Assembly: GCA_002718995.2 (NCBI GenBank)
Contig: PBGL02000007.1
Coordinates: forward strand, 36,622-100,621
DNA length: 64,000 nucleotides
Reading direction: 5' to 3'
From: Methanobacteriota archaeon
GTDB taxonomy: Archaea; Thermoplasmatota; Poseidoniia; Poseidoniales; Thalassarchaeaceae
The position numbers and the translations under genes were made by a program. Each line of letters starts with the position of its first letter. Position 1 is the stretch's first letter. The notes under the pieces are model-generated. The model was not told where the DNA came from. It saw only the letters and a list, made by a program, of their open reading frames with translations, and ran no database searches. Positions 54,865 through 63,893 of the stretch are shown piece by piece.

Positions 54865-56052
54865 ATGGTAAAAAGTTCCAATGTGGTTGATTTTGACGAT
54901 AGTCTGAGGATTATCGGTACTGCGCACGTGAGTAGTAAGTCTGTGGCATTGGTCAAGGAGCAGATATCTGAATACTCGCCCGATGTGGTTGCAGTGGAAC
55001 TATGTGAGTCAAGAATGGCATCTCTCATGGAGCCAGAATCACTGGATTCTGAGGATCTTCTGAAGATAATCAAAGAGGGTAAATCGGCGATGATCATTCT
55101 ACAAACTGCGCTAGCTGCAGAACAACGTAGAATGGGAGTCTCAACCGGGGAAAAGCCTGGAGCCGAGCTCTTAGCCGCTGTTTTAGAGGCCAGAGAAGCT
55201 AACATCCCAGTTGAAATGGTTGACAGAGATGTTGTTTCCACTCTCCGTAGAGCATGGGGGAAGATGAGCATTAGAGAGAAATGGAGGGTTCTCGATACCC
55301 TTCTTTGGGCGGAGGAGGACGAGGAAGAGGTCGATTTGGATGATGTTCTAGAGGATACAGATCTTCTAAGCAACTTGATGGAAGAGGCTCGTTCTGTTGC
55401 TCCGGGAGCCGGCGAAGTTCTGATTGACGAACGAGATGAATATATCTCTGGCAGAATAAAACAAATCAGAGAGGGAGAAAGTGGCAGAGTACTCGCCATA
55501 GTTGGAGCTGGACACATCAATGGGATTGTCCGTCATCTTTCTGAATCCAAGGAATTCGACAGCCCTAGGATGGAGTCTCTAATTGAGATGCCACGTAGAT
55601 CCATCTGGCCCAAGGCCGTCATGTGGGGCATACCAATGATACTCGTCGGAGCTTGTTTATGGATGATCCAAAATGGCCATTTCGGAGAGCTGCGGGAGAC
55701 TGCTGAGACTTGGCTAATCCTCAATGCGGCTGCAGCTGGAGTCGGTGTAGCGATAGCAAGGGGCCATCCGCTTTCTGTAATCGTGGGGGCAGTCGCCTCT
55801 CCAATTACATCCCTTAACCCGACGGTGGCGGCCGGATGGTTCGCGGGATACACCCAACTGAAGGTTGCTTCACCGACTGGCAAGGACGCAAGTGACTTCC
55901 TAACTTTGGATTCGGTTTCCCTACTATGGAAAAATCGTGTCGGCAAGGTACTGCTAGTTACCGCATTAGGGAATATCGGCTCTTCACTGGGTGCAATAAT
56001 AGCAGGAGGGGCTATTTTCGGCTACTTAATCGAGCTACTCGGAGTTTTCTAG
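54865..56052 (+). CDS. TraB/PrgY-family membrane protein
   Basis: 395 aa. The N-terminal cytosolic domain contains IGTAHVSSKSVALVKEQI and VVAVELCESRMASL, followed by a later GAGHINGIVRHL; GTAHVS with downstream Glu and His residues is the TraB/GumN-type signature, related to putative metalloproteases. The C-terminal third has four or so membrane segments, from MWGIPMILVGACLWMI to IIAGGAIFGYLIELLG. The biochemical function in archaea is unknown. The stop overlaps the convergent DUF2061 gene by 18 bases. Confidence 0.88.
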   Translation: MVKSSNVVDFDDSLRIIGTAHVSSKSVALVKEQISEYSPDVVAVELCESRMASLMEPESLDSEDLLKIIKEGKSAMIILQTALAAEQRRMGVSTGEKPGAELLAAVLEAREANIPVEMVDRDVVSTLRRAWGKMSIREKWRVLDTLLWAEEDEEEVDLDDVLEDTDLLSNLMEEARSVAPGAGEVLIDERDEYISGRIKQIREGESGRVLAIVGAGHINGIVRHLSESKEFDSPRMESLIEMPRRSIWPKAVMWGIPMILVGACLWMIQNGHFGELRETAETWLILNAAAAGVGVAIARGHPLSVIVGAVASPITSLNPTVAAGWFAGYTQLKVASPTGKDASDFLTLDSVSLLWKNRVGKVLLVTALGNIGSSLGAIIAGGAIFGYLIELLGVF

Positions 56053-56295
56053 TAATAATTCTTCATCCACTCCCCAATCCAAAGAGCTCCATCCTCTCTC
56101 GTGTAGGTAGTAAAGTATCATTTTAGTCACTACCTCGAAAGCTGCAACGGTGCCTGCAAGAGCAACTGCCTCCCCTGAGTCAATGCCCTCAACGCCGTAA
56201 TGCGCGGCTAGAAGGGTCAGAATGAATGTATCAGTTGTAGCGATGATTCTCCAAGTAAGGGTCTTCACCAAGCTTCTCTGCCTACTAGCCGACAT
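56035..56295 (-). CDS. DUF2061-family small membrane protein
   Basis: 86 aa from the ATG at 56295; the frame reaches 56316. The pattern KTLTWRIIATTDTFILTLLAAHYG followed by FEVVTKMILYYLHERGW is characteristic of DUF2061 (two membrane helices). The function is unknown; family members are scattered in bacteria, sometimes next to sulfate-assimilation genes, but no such neighbour is seen here. The C-terminal tail is acidic. Confidence 0.85.
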   Translation of the reverse strand: MSASRQRSLVKTLTWRIIATTDTFILTLLAAHYGVEGIDSGEAVALAGTVAAFEVVTKMILYYLHERGWSSLDWGVDEELLLENSE

Positions 56296-56341
56296 GATAA
56301 CGGTTCTAGGCGGCATTCCATCTCGGATTAACCCTGCGGAA

Positions 56342-57589
56342 TCAGCTTCTTGGGATTAAAGACTCCAAAACGACGGCAATTCCTTGTCCTCCGCCGATGC
56401 ATGCAGTGGCTACACCGAACCTACCGCCGCGCCTCCTTAGCTCCAGAGAGAGTGTTAGCAGTAGCCTCGTTCCAGTTGCTGCCAATGGATGGCCAAGTCC
56501 CACTGCGCCCCCATTCACGTTCACCTTCTCGGGATCTATCCCCAGTTCCTTGATGCAGGCAACGCATTGCCCTGCGAACGCCTCGTTGATCTCCCAAAGG
56601 TCGATTTCACTAGCCTTTAGGCCAGCTTTCTCCAATGCAAGAATGCTGCTTGGAACTGGGCCGTGTGCCATGATTGCTGGTTCAAGTCCCACAATCCCCC
56701 ATGAAACGATTCTGGAAAGGGGGGAGTCCCCATCGGCAGCCGCCCGGGATTCTGACTTCACGATCAATGCTGCTGCACCATCTACCACTCCTGAGGCATT
56801 TCCAGCTGTCACCAGAGATTCAGGGCCAAAATGGGTCCGCAGCCCAGACAGGGATTCCTCGGTAGTGCCGATCACAACGTGGTCTTCGTCGGAATACCTC
56901 ACAAGGCCCTCTGGGGTCTCCACATCTACAACCTCCTGCTCCCAGGTCCCTTCAGAAATACTTCTCTCTGTTTTCTGATGGCTTTTTGCAGCAAAGTTGT
57001 CTGCCTGCTCCCTTGAGATCCCGACTCTGCGACATAGCTCATCACTTGTTTGGGCCATGAAATAGCCGCAAACATCGTCTCTGAGATTGGTGAATAGGTA
57101 GTCCTCCATATCTTTTGGTATCTCATCGCCCTGTCTAGGGGGCCTTCCGAGCTTGTATGTATCACGCATGTCTCGAAGGACGTGTGGGGCCTGGCTAAGA
57201 TTCTCCATCCCTCCAGCCACCACTACCTCTGCCTCCCCGAGCATTATCATCTGGGCAGCAGTGACTACCGATTGGGCCCCACTTCCACATAACCTGTTCA
57301 GAGTTAGCATTGGCACCTCATGTGGGATTCCGGACATCAGCCCTGCTCGCCGGGCACCGAAGATAGCCTGTGACGAAGTCTGAAGGGCGTGCCCCATTAC
57401 GACATGGTCAATTTCAGATGGATCTGTTCCGGTCCTTTCCATCGCCCCACTGATTGCAATAGAACCCAATTCCTCGGCACTTATTGAAGATAGTCTGCCG
57501 CCCGGACCTCCATCTCCCCTCTTGCCTCCAAGCCACTCACAGAAGGGAGTTCTAGCCCCTCCGACAATTACGACACCCGTGCCTTCCAT
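56342..57589 (-). CDS. Acetyl-CoA acetyltransferase (thiolase)
   Basis: 415 aa from the ATG at 57589; the frame extends to 57613. The nucleophile Cys101 lies in LNRLCGSGAQ, the His in NGGAVGLGHPLAATG and the second Cys in ATACIGGGQG. These are complete thiolase active sites in bacterial-type order, unlike the shorter archaeal SCP2-type thiolases. It either condenses two acetyl-CoA or cleaves 3-ketoacyl-CoA in fatty-acid breakdown. No partner beta-oxidation genes are adjacent. Confidence 0.92.
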   Translation of the reverse strand: MEGTGVVIVGGARTPFCEWLGGKRGDGGPGGRLSSISAEELGSIAISGAMERTGTDPSEIDHVVMGHALQTSSQAIFGARRAGLMSGIPHEVPMLTLNRLCGSGAQSVVTAAQMIMLGEAEVVVAGGMENLSQAPHVLRDMRDTYKLGRPPRQGDEIPKDMEDYLFTNLRDDVCGYFMAQTSDELCRRVGISREQADNFAAKSHQKTERSISEGTWEQEVVDVETPEGLVRYSDEDHVVIGTTEESLSGLRTHFGPESLVTAGNASGVVDGAAALIVKSESRAAADGDSPLSRIVSWGIVGLEPAIMAHGPVPSSILALEKAGLKASEIDLWEINEAFAGQCVACIKELGIDPEKVNVNGGAVGLGHPLAATGTRLLLTLSLELRRRGGRFGVATACIGGGQGIAVVLESLIPRS

Positions 57590-57634
57590 GGCATGCCCAG
57601 AAAGGTAGAGCACAAGAGGATGACTGATGGTGAA

Positions 57635-59047
57635 TCAAGACTCATCTTCATTCATTGAACCCAAGAATTCTGGTAGTTCGACTCCCGACATCTTAGCCAC
57701 GTCGTGGATAGGTGGGAGACTCTGAACCAAGCTACTGACGAAGTTGCTAGTTGCGGAGCTCCCATCGGCGGAGTTTCCGCTATCCCAAACCGTGATCTTG
57801 TCGATCTTGAGATTCCTGATGGCTTCCGTCTGAGCAGAAACCATGCTCTCGATCTTCTCGACCATTAGCAGGGTAGCTGCGGCCTTTGGATCGCCAGATG
57901 CGCTTGAAACGAGGTTCTGGTAACCCTGAGCCTTAGCGTCAAGGACCTTCTGTATACCTTCTGCCTCTGCGTTATATTTGGCCAGAATCGCATCGGCCTC
58001 TCCCCGTGCGACCCTTCTCTGCCTCTCTGCCTCTGCTTCGGCAGCAATCTCAATTTGCTGCTTCTGAATGTTGATTTGGACGATTTCGGTAGCACGCAGC
58101 CTCTCCTCTTCTTCGGAGTAGAATGCTCTCTGAATCTCTGCCTCAGCCTGGGCGGTGGCCACGTCTGCCCTCTTCTTTGCATGGGCCTCAGCCTCGGCGA
58201 GGTCCGCGTTGGCGTTTGCAATCTCGGCCTGGGCGGTGTTCTCCCCAGCAATCGCCATTGCCTCCTGCTGCTCAACGAAGACCCTCTCCCTCTGCTCGGC
58301 CTCCTTTCGCCCCATCTCCGCGTCTGCATTAGCATTGGCGACTTGGATCTCCCTCTCCTTGTTGGCATTAGCTGCCCCTATTGCACCATCCCTCTCGGCG
58401 TTTGCGACGTCTACACGGGCATTCTCGACTGCAGTAGCTGCCGCCTTCTTACCGATGCTCTCGATGTAATCTGACTCATCGGTGATATCCACGATGTTAA
58501 CGTTAAGCTGCGTCAGTCCGAACTTTCTAAGCTCCTGGTCTACGTTCTGGGTGATCAGGGAAAGGAATGCGTCCCTGTCTTGGTTGATCTGCTCGATCGT
58601 AAGAGACGCCACTGTGAGACGAAGTTGACCAAGGATGATCTCCTCGGCGAGCTTCTCGATCTCGGGTATCTTGAATCCCAGGAGCCTTTCAGCGGCATTG
58701 GCCATTATGGATGGCTCCTTGCTGACACCAACGGTGAATGTGCTAGGGACGTTGATCCTGATGTTCTGGAGTGATAGGGCCCCCTTCAGATCTATATTGA
58801 TGGGCATGGGTTTCAGTGAAATGTAGGCATAATCCTGGATTAGCGGCCAAACTAATGCAGCTCCTCCGTGTACGACCTTGGAAGGCTTGGCCTTACCATC
58901 TGCCTGCTTGGCCGTTCGCCCATAGATGACCATGACCTGATCAGGTGGGCACCTCTTGTACCTCTGTGAGAAAAATATCACCACCGCCACTAATACCAGT
59001 ATTATCGCAAATATTCCAATCGTTCCAATAGCTCCTGCTGTTGCCAT
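57635..59047 (-). CDS. floT: Flotillin-family membrane scaffold protein
   Basis: 470 aa. Residues about 5-27 form a membrane segment, followed by an SPFH/PHB domain (about 30-190) containing ERLLGFKIPEIEKLAEEI. A long Ala/Glu-rich coiled coil (about 195-400) follows, and GQG-like and LVQSLPPIHDVAKMSG segments end the protein. Flotillins organise membrane microdomains. The reverse complement of the coiled coil yields long Arg-rich open frames that are not genes. GGAG lies before the ATG. The gene is downstream of an NfeD-like gene, the usual flotillin partner. Confidence 0.93.
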   Translation of the reverse strand: MATAGAIGTIGIFAIILVLVAVVIFFSQRYKRCPPDQVMVIYGRTAKQADGKAKPSKVVHGGAALVWPLIQDYAYISLKPMPINIDLKGALSLQNIRINVPSTFTVGVSKEPSIMANAAERLLGFKIPEIEKLAEEIILGQLRLTVASLTIEQINQDRDAFLSLITQNVDQELRKFGLTQLNVNIVDITDESDYIESIGKKAAATAVENARVDVANAERDGAIGAANANKEREIQVANANADAEMGRKEAEQRERVFVEQQEAMAIAGENTAQAEIANANADLAEAEAHAKKRADVATAQAEAEIQRAFYSEEEERLRATEIVQINIQKQQIEIAAEAEAERQRRVARGEADAILAKYNAEAEGIQKVLDAKAQGYQNLVSSASGDPKAAATLLMVEKIESMVSAQTEAIRNLKIDKITVWDSGNSADGSSATSNFVSSLVQSLPPIHDVAKMSGVELPEFLGSMNEDES

Positions 59048-59147
59048 TCGTAGTCACTCCTGAACCTATGAAGGAGTTCACAGTGATGAAGTCTTTGCCG
59101 GCAAGGGCGGAAGAATGGATTGGTGGGGCAAATACTCCGAGATTTTC

Positions 59148-59747
59148 TCAAATTCTCTTGACTAGCAAGACCTCGCCTATGGTTCCTACGACCTCTATCA
59201 TTCTACCAGTTCCAATTTCCTGCTGGTCGGCTGATCTTGCGTTGTATGTAGAAAGAGAACCTCCGGTCTCAATCTGCACCTGGCCAACCCCTTCGTGAGG
59301 TATCACCAAGTAAACGGTGCCCTTGGAACCTACTGCGTCCTCGATCTCCACATTGCCAGTAGATTGCATCGCTAAGAATAACTCGAATAGCTTGGCTGTC
59401 CCGTACATTGATGCCGTACCTGCAATCCCTCCAACAGCCACTGCGACTGGATCTGAACCATCAGATTTCAGAACGAACAAACCGGCCAGTCCGAAGAACA
59501 TCATGAATGCCATGACCCCTTGGAAGGTCAGTGCCTTGAACGACGCGTCCGAACTTAGTACGTCTATCTCTAAGCCGAAGAGTCCCTCGAAGACTCCCTC
59601 GGCCACCCCTCCAACCGTCATTAGTATGAACCACAAGAGGAATAGGATCCCTCCCAGAAGAGCGGATGCTGCAAAAATGAACTCGAGACCAGTTGCCTCT
59701 CCCAGTCCAACCAAATCGAAAATATTGAAGTCGTCAATGTCTACCAT
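59148..59747 (-). CDS. NfeD-like membrane protein (flotillin partner)
   Basis: 199 aa. Three hydrophobic segments (about residues 22-48, 72-90 and 100-128) precede a C-terminal OB-fold-like domain (about 130-199: VGSKGTVYLVIPHEGVGQV, then GRMIEVVGTIGEVLLV). This is the YuaF/NfeD1b arrangement, and NfeD proteins commonly neighbour flotillins. The OB domain may bind the flotillin at the cytosolic face (family inference). It lies 100 bases upstream of the flotillin gene on the same strand; that gap holds only the flotillin ribosome-binding site. Confidence 0.85.
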   Translation of the reverse strand: MVDIDDFNIFDLVGLGEATGLEFIFAASALLGGILFLLWFILMTVGGVAEGVFEGLFGLEIDVLSSDASFKALTFQGVMAFMMFFGLAGLFVLKSDGSDPVAVAVGGIAGTASMYGTAKLFELFLAMQSTGNVEIEDAVGSKGTVYLVIPHEGVGQVQIETGGSLSTYNARSADQQEIGTGRMIEVVGTIGEVLLVKRI

Positions 59748-59806
59748 TGAACACCTACGGGAGGATTATGCATTTGACCCATTCGGCTAATTTTGTCAGC
59801 GTTATA

Positions 59807-60061
59807 TTACTTATTCTGCTTTCTCATCGCAGTGTATCTCTCAAATGTAAGAATGGGTCCCACACACAGTCCAGTAAGTGCTGAGGTGACAATCAGATTC
59901 CAGCTACTGCTGAGGTAACTATCCAAAGCGGTGTAGATAAAGAGGGCAATCAGAATTAGAACGACCGGAATAGCGAATCTTCTCAGGAACAGCTGATATC
60001 CGCCCATCTGATCATAGGCCGGATTCTCGATAATTCGATCAATCATGTCATCTAGTGCCAT
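59807..60061 (-). CDS. Small two-helix membrane protein
   Basis: 84 aa from the ATG at 60061; an in-frame TTG at 60073 overlaps the upstream gene. No family recognised. Two hydrophobic segments (FAIPVVLILIALFIYTA and IVTSALTGLCVGPILTF) are flanked by charged ends. It lies between the NfeD-like gene and another small membrane gene, all on the reverse strand, so it may belong to the flotillin cluster. Confidence 0.6.
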   Translation of the reverse strand: MALDDMIDRIIENPAYDQMGGYQLFLRRFAIPVVLILIALFIYTALDSYLSSSWNLIVTSALTGLCVGPILTFERYTAMRKQNK

Positions 60062-60065
60062 CTTT

Positions 60066-60410
60066 TCATCCAACTAACCAAGCCATGGCACCAATAAGGG
60101 TCAGTCCAACTGGGATGGAATACCAAATCGCCTTCACAGCTTTGGGCGTGGTGTCCTCGAGATCGACTATCCTGCCCTCTGCATCCCTTAGGAAAGCGGT
60201 CTTCTCCATCTTCGAGTACCCTTCTTTGAACTGCTTCTCATGCCTAGCTAGGAACATGAGGAAGTAGAATCCGAGAATTACTGAGCTTCCGCCTGTCCCT
60301 TGTAGGATTAACCCCAGTAGTTCCAAAGTTGGGTCGCCCCCTAGTTCGCCGCCGAGGATTAATTGGCCGAAACCGAGCATGAACCAGAGCAACGAGTCTA
60401 CGCGTGCCAT
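60066..60410 (-). CDS. Small membrane protein of the flotillin cluster
   Basis: 114 aa from the ATG at 60410; a GTG at 60416 is the alternative. No family recognised. Hydrophobic segments lie near residues 6-20, 32-55 and 92-112, with a charged middle region (RHEKQFKEGYSKMEKTAFL and DAEGRIVDLED). It is followed four bases later by the two-helix protein. The spacing indicates an operon with NfeD and flotillin. Confidence 0.6.
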   Translation of the reverse strand: MARVDSLLWFMLGFGQLILGGELGGDPTLELLGLILQGTGGSSVILGFYFLMFLARHEKQFKEGYSKMEKTAFLRDAEGRIVDLEDTTPKAVKAIWYSIPVGLTLIGAMAWLVG

Positions 60411-60452
60411 GGGCACAGGAAAGGGTGACTCCTCATCAAGGTGTTCCCGTCA

Positions 60453-60926
60453 TTATCTTCTTCCGGCCTTCCCCATGTCGCTAGGGACCCATATGGCCCA
60501 TGTCCCCTTGGCCGTGGCTATTAGCCTGTCATTTTGATCAATAATTTCTCCCTCCAGGTGAGCTAGGTTCTTACCTCTCTTGATGACCCTACCTGCTGCC
60601 GTTAGAATGTCCCCAACCATGGCAGGCCTAATGTAAGAAACGTCGATCTCCGCTGTTGCACACCACTCCTCCTCGGAAAGTGATGAAACCAGGGCGCCAC
60701 CGAGTGCAGTATCTAGCATAGTAGCGTGGAGACCTCCATGAGCCACCCCCCCTGCATTTAGATGCTCATTCTGGACTACTGAACTAACCTTGCACTCTCC
60801 TTGGCCGATCGAAATTGGGCGTATCCCAATCATCTTTGCCAGACCCGGAAATGCAGGTGGATATTCGTCATCGGCCAAATCTACACCCCTTGGTAATTTC
60901 CCGGTTCCCCTGTCTGTACAGCCCAC
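60453..60926 (-). CDS. PaaI-type hotdog thioesterase
   Basis: 157 aa with a GTG start that overlaps the ABC exporter gene by 46 bases; a start downstream is possible but must precede KMIGIRPI. The hotdog core ECKVSSVVQNEHLNAGGVAHGGLHATMLDTALGG carries the HGG motif with the catalytic-region acidic residue in the helix (MLDTAL). It hydrolyses acyl-CoA thioesters; the acyl group is unknown. The thiolase nearby suggests acyl-CoA metabolism, though not in the same operon. Confidence 0.85.
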   Translation of the reverse strand: MGCTDRGTGKLPRGVDLADDEYPPAFPGLAKMIGIRPISIGQGECKVSSVVQNEHLNAGGVAHGGLHATMLDTALGGALVSSLSEEEWCATAEIDVSYIRPAMVGDILTAAGRVIKRGKNLAHLEGEIIDQNDRLIATAKGTWAIWVPSDMGKAGRR

Positions 60927-62662
60927 AGTCTCGAATACAATCCTCCTGACTCCAGTAGTGACTCATGCGTTCCAGTTTCCGTGATTCCTCCGTCACCTAG
61001 GACTGCAATCATATCTGCATTCCTCACTGTGGATAGCCTGTGTGCGATTATCAGAGTCGTCCGATCTCTGGAAATCAGTCCTATTGACCTCTTCAGAGCT
61101 GCCTCTGTTTCGTTATCGACATTGCTAGTTGCCTCGTCGAGTACCAGTACTTGTGCGTCTTTGAGTACCGCTCTGGCTATCGCGATTCTTTGCCTCTGCC
61201 CGCCTGATAGCCTATGTCCGCCCTCGCCTATGTCGGTGCCCCAACCATCAGGAAGATTCTCTATGAAAGGGATTGCTTCCGCGATTCTAGCTGCCTCGTG
61301 GACCTCCTCCTCACTGGCTTCTGGATTACCATACCTTACATTATCCATCACAGTGCCTGGAAATAGAGTCGTATTCTGGCTCACTAGGGATATGGATCCC
61401 CTCAGGGAATCCAAAGTAAGATCCCTGACATCGTGTCCATCCAACGAAATGGATCCTTCGTCTGGGTCATGGAATCTGAGAAGTAGCCTGACCATGGTTG
61501 TCTTTCCCGAGCCGGTAGAGCCAACCAATCCCACGGTCTTCCCTGAGGGGACATCCAGGTTGACTCCGCCCAGAACGGCCTCCCTTCCAGGATAAGAGAA
61601 GCTTACGTCGCTGAATGATATCTCTCCAGTGACATTCTCGATAGCAGTTTCTCCTTCAATGATGCCGATTTCAGTGTCTAGTAGGTCCAGAACCCTGGTA
61701 GTGGAAGCCATGGCTCTCTGATATAGATCAAAGGTTTCTCCGAGACGAGTTAGGGGCCATAGAAGCCTCTGAGTGATGAAAACTATCACGGAGTATGCCC
61801 CTAGGCCGATTTTACCCTCCAGAGCAAACCATCCCCCTACTAGCATGTTGGCAGTGAAGGCGAATAATATGGCCATCCTGATTATCGGTACGAAGGAGGC
61901 AGAGAGTCTGATTGCCTCGCGATTTGCGTCTCGATAGGAAGTAGAGGCGGCCTCGACGCGGCTTGCCTCCCTCTCCTCGGCTGTGAACGACTTGATGGTA
62001 GTAATTCCCTGTAGATTGTTATTCAGCAGGGCATTTAACTCCGCGACTTTATTCCTGACTAGTGAGTAGCGTGCCCCTATTCTTCGCTGATACATGAATG
62101 ATCCAGTGACGATGATAGGTACTGGAATTATCGCCAGAATGGCTACCTCCGGAGCGACAGAGAACATTATTCCACCAACCACGATGATTGTAGTTGCCAC
62201 ATGAAGCAGGTCGGTAGCGCCTTGATCCAGGAACCTCTCCAGTTGATTGACATCATCGTTCATTATTGACATCAGCCCGCCTGTTGACTGCTCTGAGAAC
62301 CACTGCATCTCTAGATCTTGAATATGGGAGTAGGCTGACATCCTGAGCTCGTGCTGCGCAGTCTGAGCCAAGTTCCTCCAAAGGACCGCGTAGAAGTACT
62401 GGAATAATGACTCAAGTACCCAAATCAGCACTGTCAGACCGGTGAGGATGTACAGCTGGTCATACACATCCGGGTACCCCATGCCAGCCAGGAAAGAGTC
62501 CTCCCTTGCGGAGACTACATCTATTGCCATTCCAATCAGCACTGGTGGAGCTAGGTCCCAAACCTTGTTCAGTATTGAGCAAATGGAAGCTAGAATTACC
62601 GTTGCCCTATGCTCCCTAAGATGGGTCAGTAGACGTGGCAGTGGATGCCTGTCTCCCGACAT
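60881..62662 (-). CDS. ABC exporter with fused membrane and ATPase domains (MsbA/multidrug type)
   Basis: 593 aa from the ATG at 62662; the longer frame to 62749 overlaps the lipoprotein gene. Six membrane helices span residues about 25-310, followed by an ATPase domain. It shows Walker A GSTGSGKTTMVRLL, signature LSGGQRQRIAIARA, Walker B VLVLDEATSNVD and the H-loop in IIAHRLSTVRNADMI. It works as a homo- or heterodimer exporting lipids, drugs or peptides; the substrate is unknown. The C-terminus overlaps the thioesterase start. Confidence 0.93.
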   Translation of the reverse strand: MSGDRHPLPRLLTHLREHRATVILASICSILNKVWDLAPPVLIGMAIDVVSAREDSFLAGMGYPDVYDQLYILTGLTVLIWVLESLFQYFYAVLWRNLAQTAQHELRMSAYSHIQDLEMQWFSEQSTGGLMSIMNDDVNQLERFLDQGATDLLHVATTIIVVGGIMFSVAPEVAILAIIPVPIIVTGSFMYQRRIGARYSLVRNKVAELNALLNNNLQGITTIKSFTAEEREASRVEAASTSYRDANREAIRLSASFVPIIRMAILFAFTANMLVGGWFALEGKIGLGAYSVIVFITQRLLWPLTRLGETFDLYQRAMASTTRVLDLLDTEIGIIEGETAIENVTGEISFSDVSFSYPGREAVLGGVNLDVPSGKTVGLVGSTGSGKTTMVRLLLRFHDPDEGSISLDGHDVRDLTLDSLRGSISLVSQNTTLFPGTVMDNVRYGNPEASEEEVHEAARIAEAIPFIENLPDGWGTDIGEGGHRLSGGQRQRIAIARAVLKDAQVLVLDEATSNVDNETEAALKRSIGLISRDRTTLIIAHRLSTVRNADMIAVLGDGGITETGTHESLLESGGLYSRLWAVQTGEPGNYQGV

Positions 62663-62703
62663 GTTGGGCCCTTGGCCATAAGCCGTTTGAATATGACTGT
62701 GAT

Positions 62704-63774
62704 TCAATCCCGTGAGGCCAGAGGGCCGCCAGTCCATGCATCGGCCCAAAGGTCATACACTGCGATGCTAAGGTCCCCTGTGGCGTTCGTCCTGACTGCA
62801 TATATGTCGCCACTAGAGACGAGTCCATCAGAGTCCTGATCGAACCAAACGAATTCCCACCAAGTGCCATCGCCCAGAGTTTCATTGTAGGAGCCGGAGC
62901 CTAGATTCATTGAGGAGATCGAGGAGGCGTTTCCATCTGAGCCAATTATACCGTGAATCTCCAGCTCGGACGGGTACGCTTCAGTTGCGAATCCACTCTG
63001 AACAGAGCCGGCCCAATTGGTCACCCCCCCTTCGGAGAGAAAGGCGCTATCGGGGGCGAACCCCAGAGGGGCTCTTTCGAGGTCGTCCAATAGAGCTAGC
63101 TCTACCTCCTCCCCTGTGGAAATGGTGAGGATGAATTGTTCCTCATCGCCTGCGTACGTCTCTATTGAGGTTATTATTGGCGGGTCCCCCATTAACTCTA
63201 GAACTATGGTGTGGGATGAATTTGTGGCGGATGCGACTTGCTGGAGTGATGTCTCATCTCCAGTAATCCTCCACTCCAGCCCTGAAATCACAGTAGTGTC
63301 GAATCCGAAAGGAGGCCATTCTCCATTGGGGTCAATGCTTGACAACTGTGCGAATTCCTCGAACGGGTCTGAGTATTTGGGCGCTCTATCCCTTCCTTCG
63401 AACCAAACATTTCCGATTCTGATGTTTGTGGTTTCACCTCCCTCGATAACTTCATTGTTCATTGAATATGTTCCCAAGGTTACCCTAGTTTCAATGGATC
63501 TAAGTTGATTGGCTTCATCCTTCGCTACACTCCAGTGAACTTCTCCAAATTGGCCCTGGACAGTAGAAGAGGAGGTTGTCTGCACCCTCAATCTTTCAAA
63601 CATTTGAGAATAAGCGAGGACATCGAAAGAACTGCTGTCAGACAGTATTTCATTCAGAGCGTCGGAAGTCAGAGGGAAGCAGTTTGAATCTGGACAGGCA
63701 TCTTCCTCGACCTCTAGGCACCCCGAAAGGGGCGTGGAGATTATCATGAAAACCACTGCCAGCAGTACCCTCAT
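62704..63774 (-). CDS. Lipoprotein of unknown function
   Basis: 356 aa from the ATG at 63774. A signal peptide ends in the lipobox LSGC (Cys19), preceded by a hydrophobic core. The rest appears to be beta-rich and secreted, with repeated features such as GNVWFEGRDRAP and ISGLEWRITGD that resemble a LolA/LppX-like or lipoprotein fold, but the match is weak. A DQDSDGLVSSGD loop (312-323) looks like a calcium-binding EF-hand-type loop. It precedes the ABC exporter on the same strand by 41 bases, so it could assist transport or be independent. Confidence 0.75.
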   Translation of the reverse strand: MRVLLAVVFMIISTPLSGCLEVEEDACPDSNCFPLTSDALNEILSDSSSFDVLAYSQMFERLRVQTTSSSTVQGQFGEVHWSVAKDEANQLRSIETRVTLGTYSMNNEVIEGGETTNIRIGNVWFEGRDRAPKYSDPFEEFAQLSSIDPNGEWPPFGFDTTVISGLEWRITGDETSLQQVASATNSSHTIVLELMGDPPIITSIETYAGDEEQFILTISTGEEVELALLDDLERAPLGFAPDSAFLSEGGVTNWAGSVQSGFATEAYPSELEIHGIIGSDGNASSISSMNLGSGSYNETLGDGTWWEFVWFDQDSDGLVSSGDIYAVRTNATGDLSIAVYDLWADAWTGGPLASRD

Positions 63775-63893
63775 GATGACTCGCGAGCGCTTGGTGCTGA
63801 TGAAGGCATGCAACATAGGTCACGGCAATTGGGAAAATGACGAGGCGAGTCTCCTATATGGGACGACTTAGGGGGCAGTACGAAGGTGCTGGC

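Noticed and set aside
57865-58474. Long antisense open frames rich in Arg, Pro and Leu opposite the flotillin coiled coil
   Set aside because: They are the mirror of Ala/Glu-rich coding sequence, have low-complexity composition and no recognisable domain.
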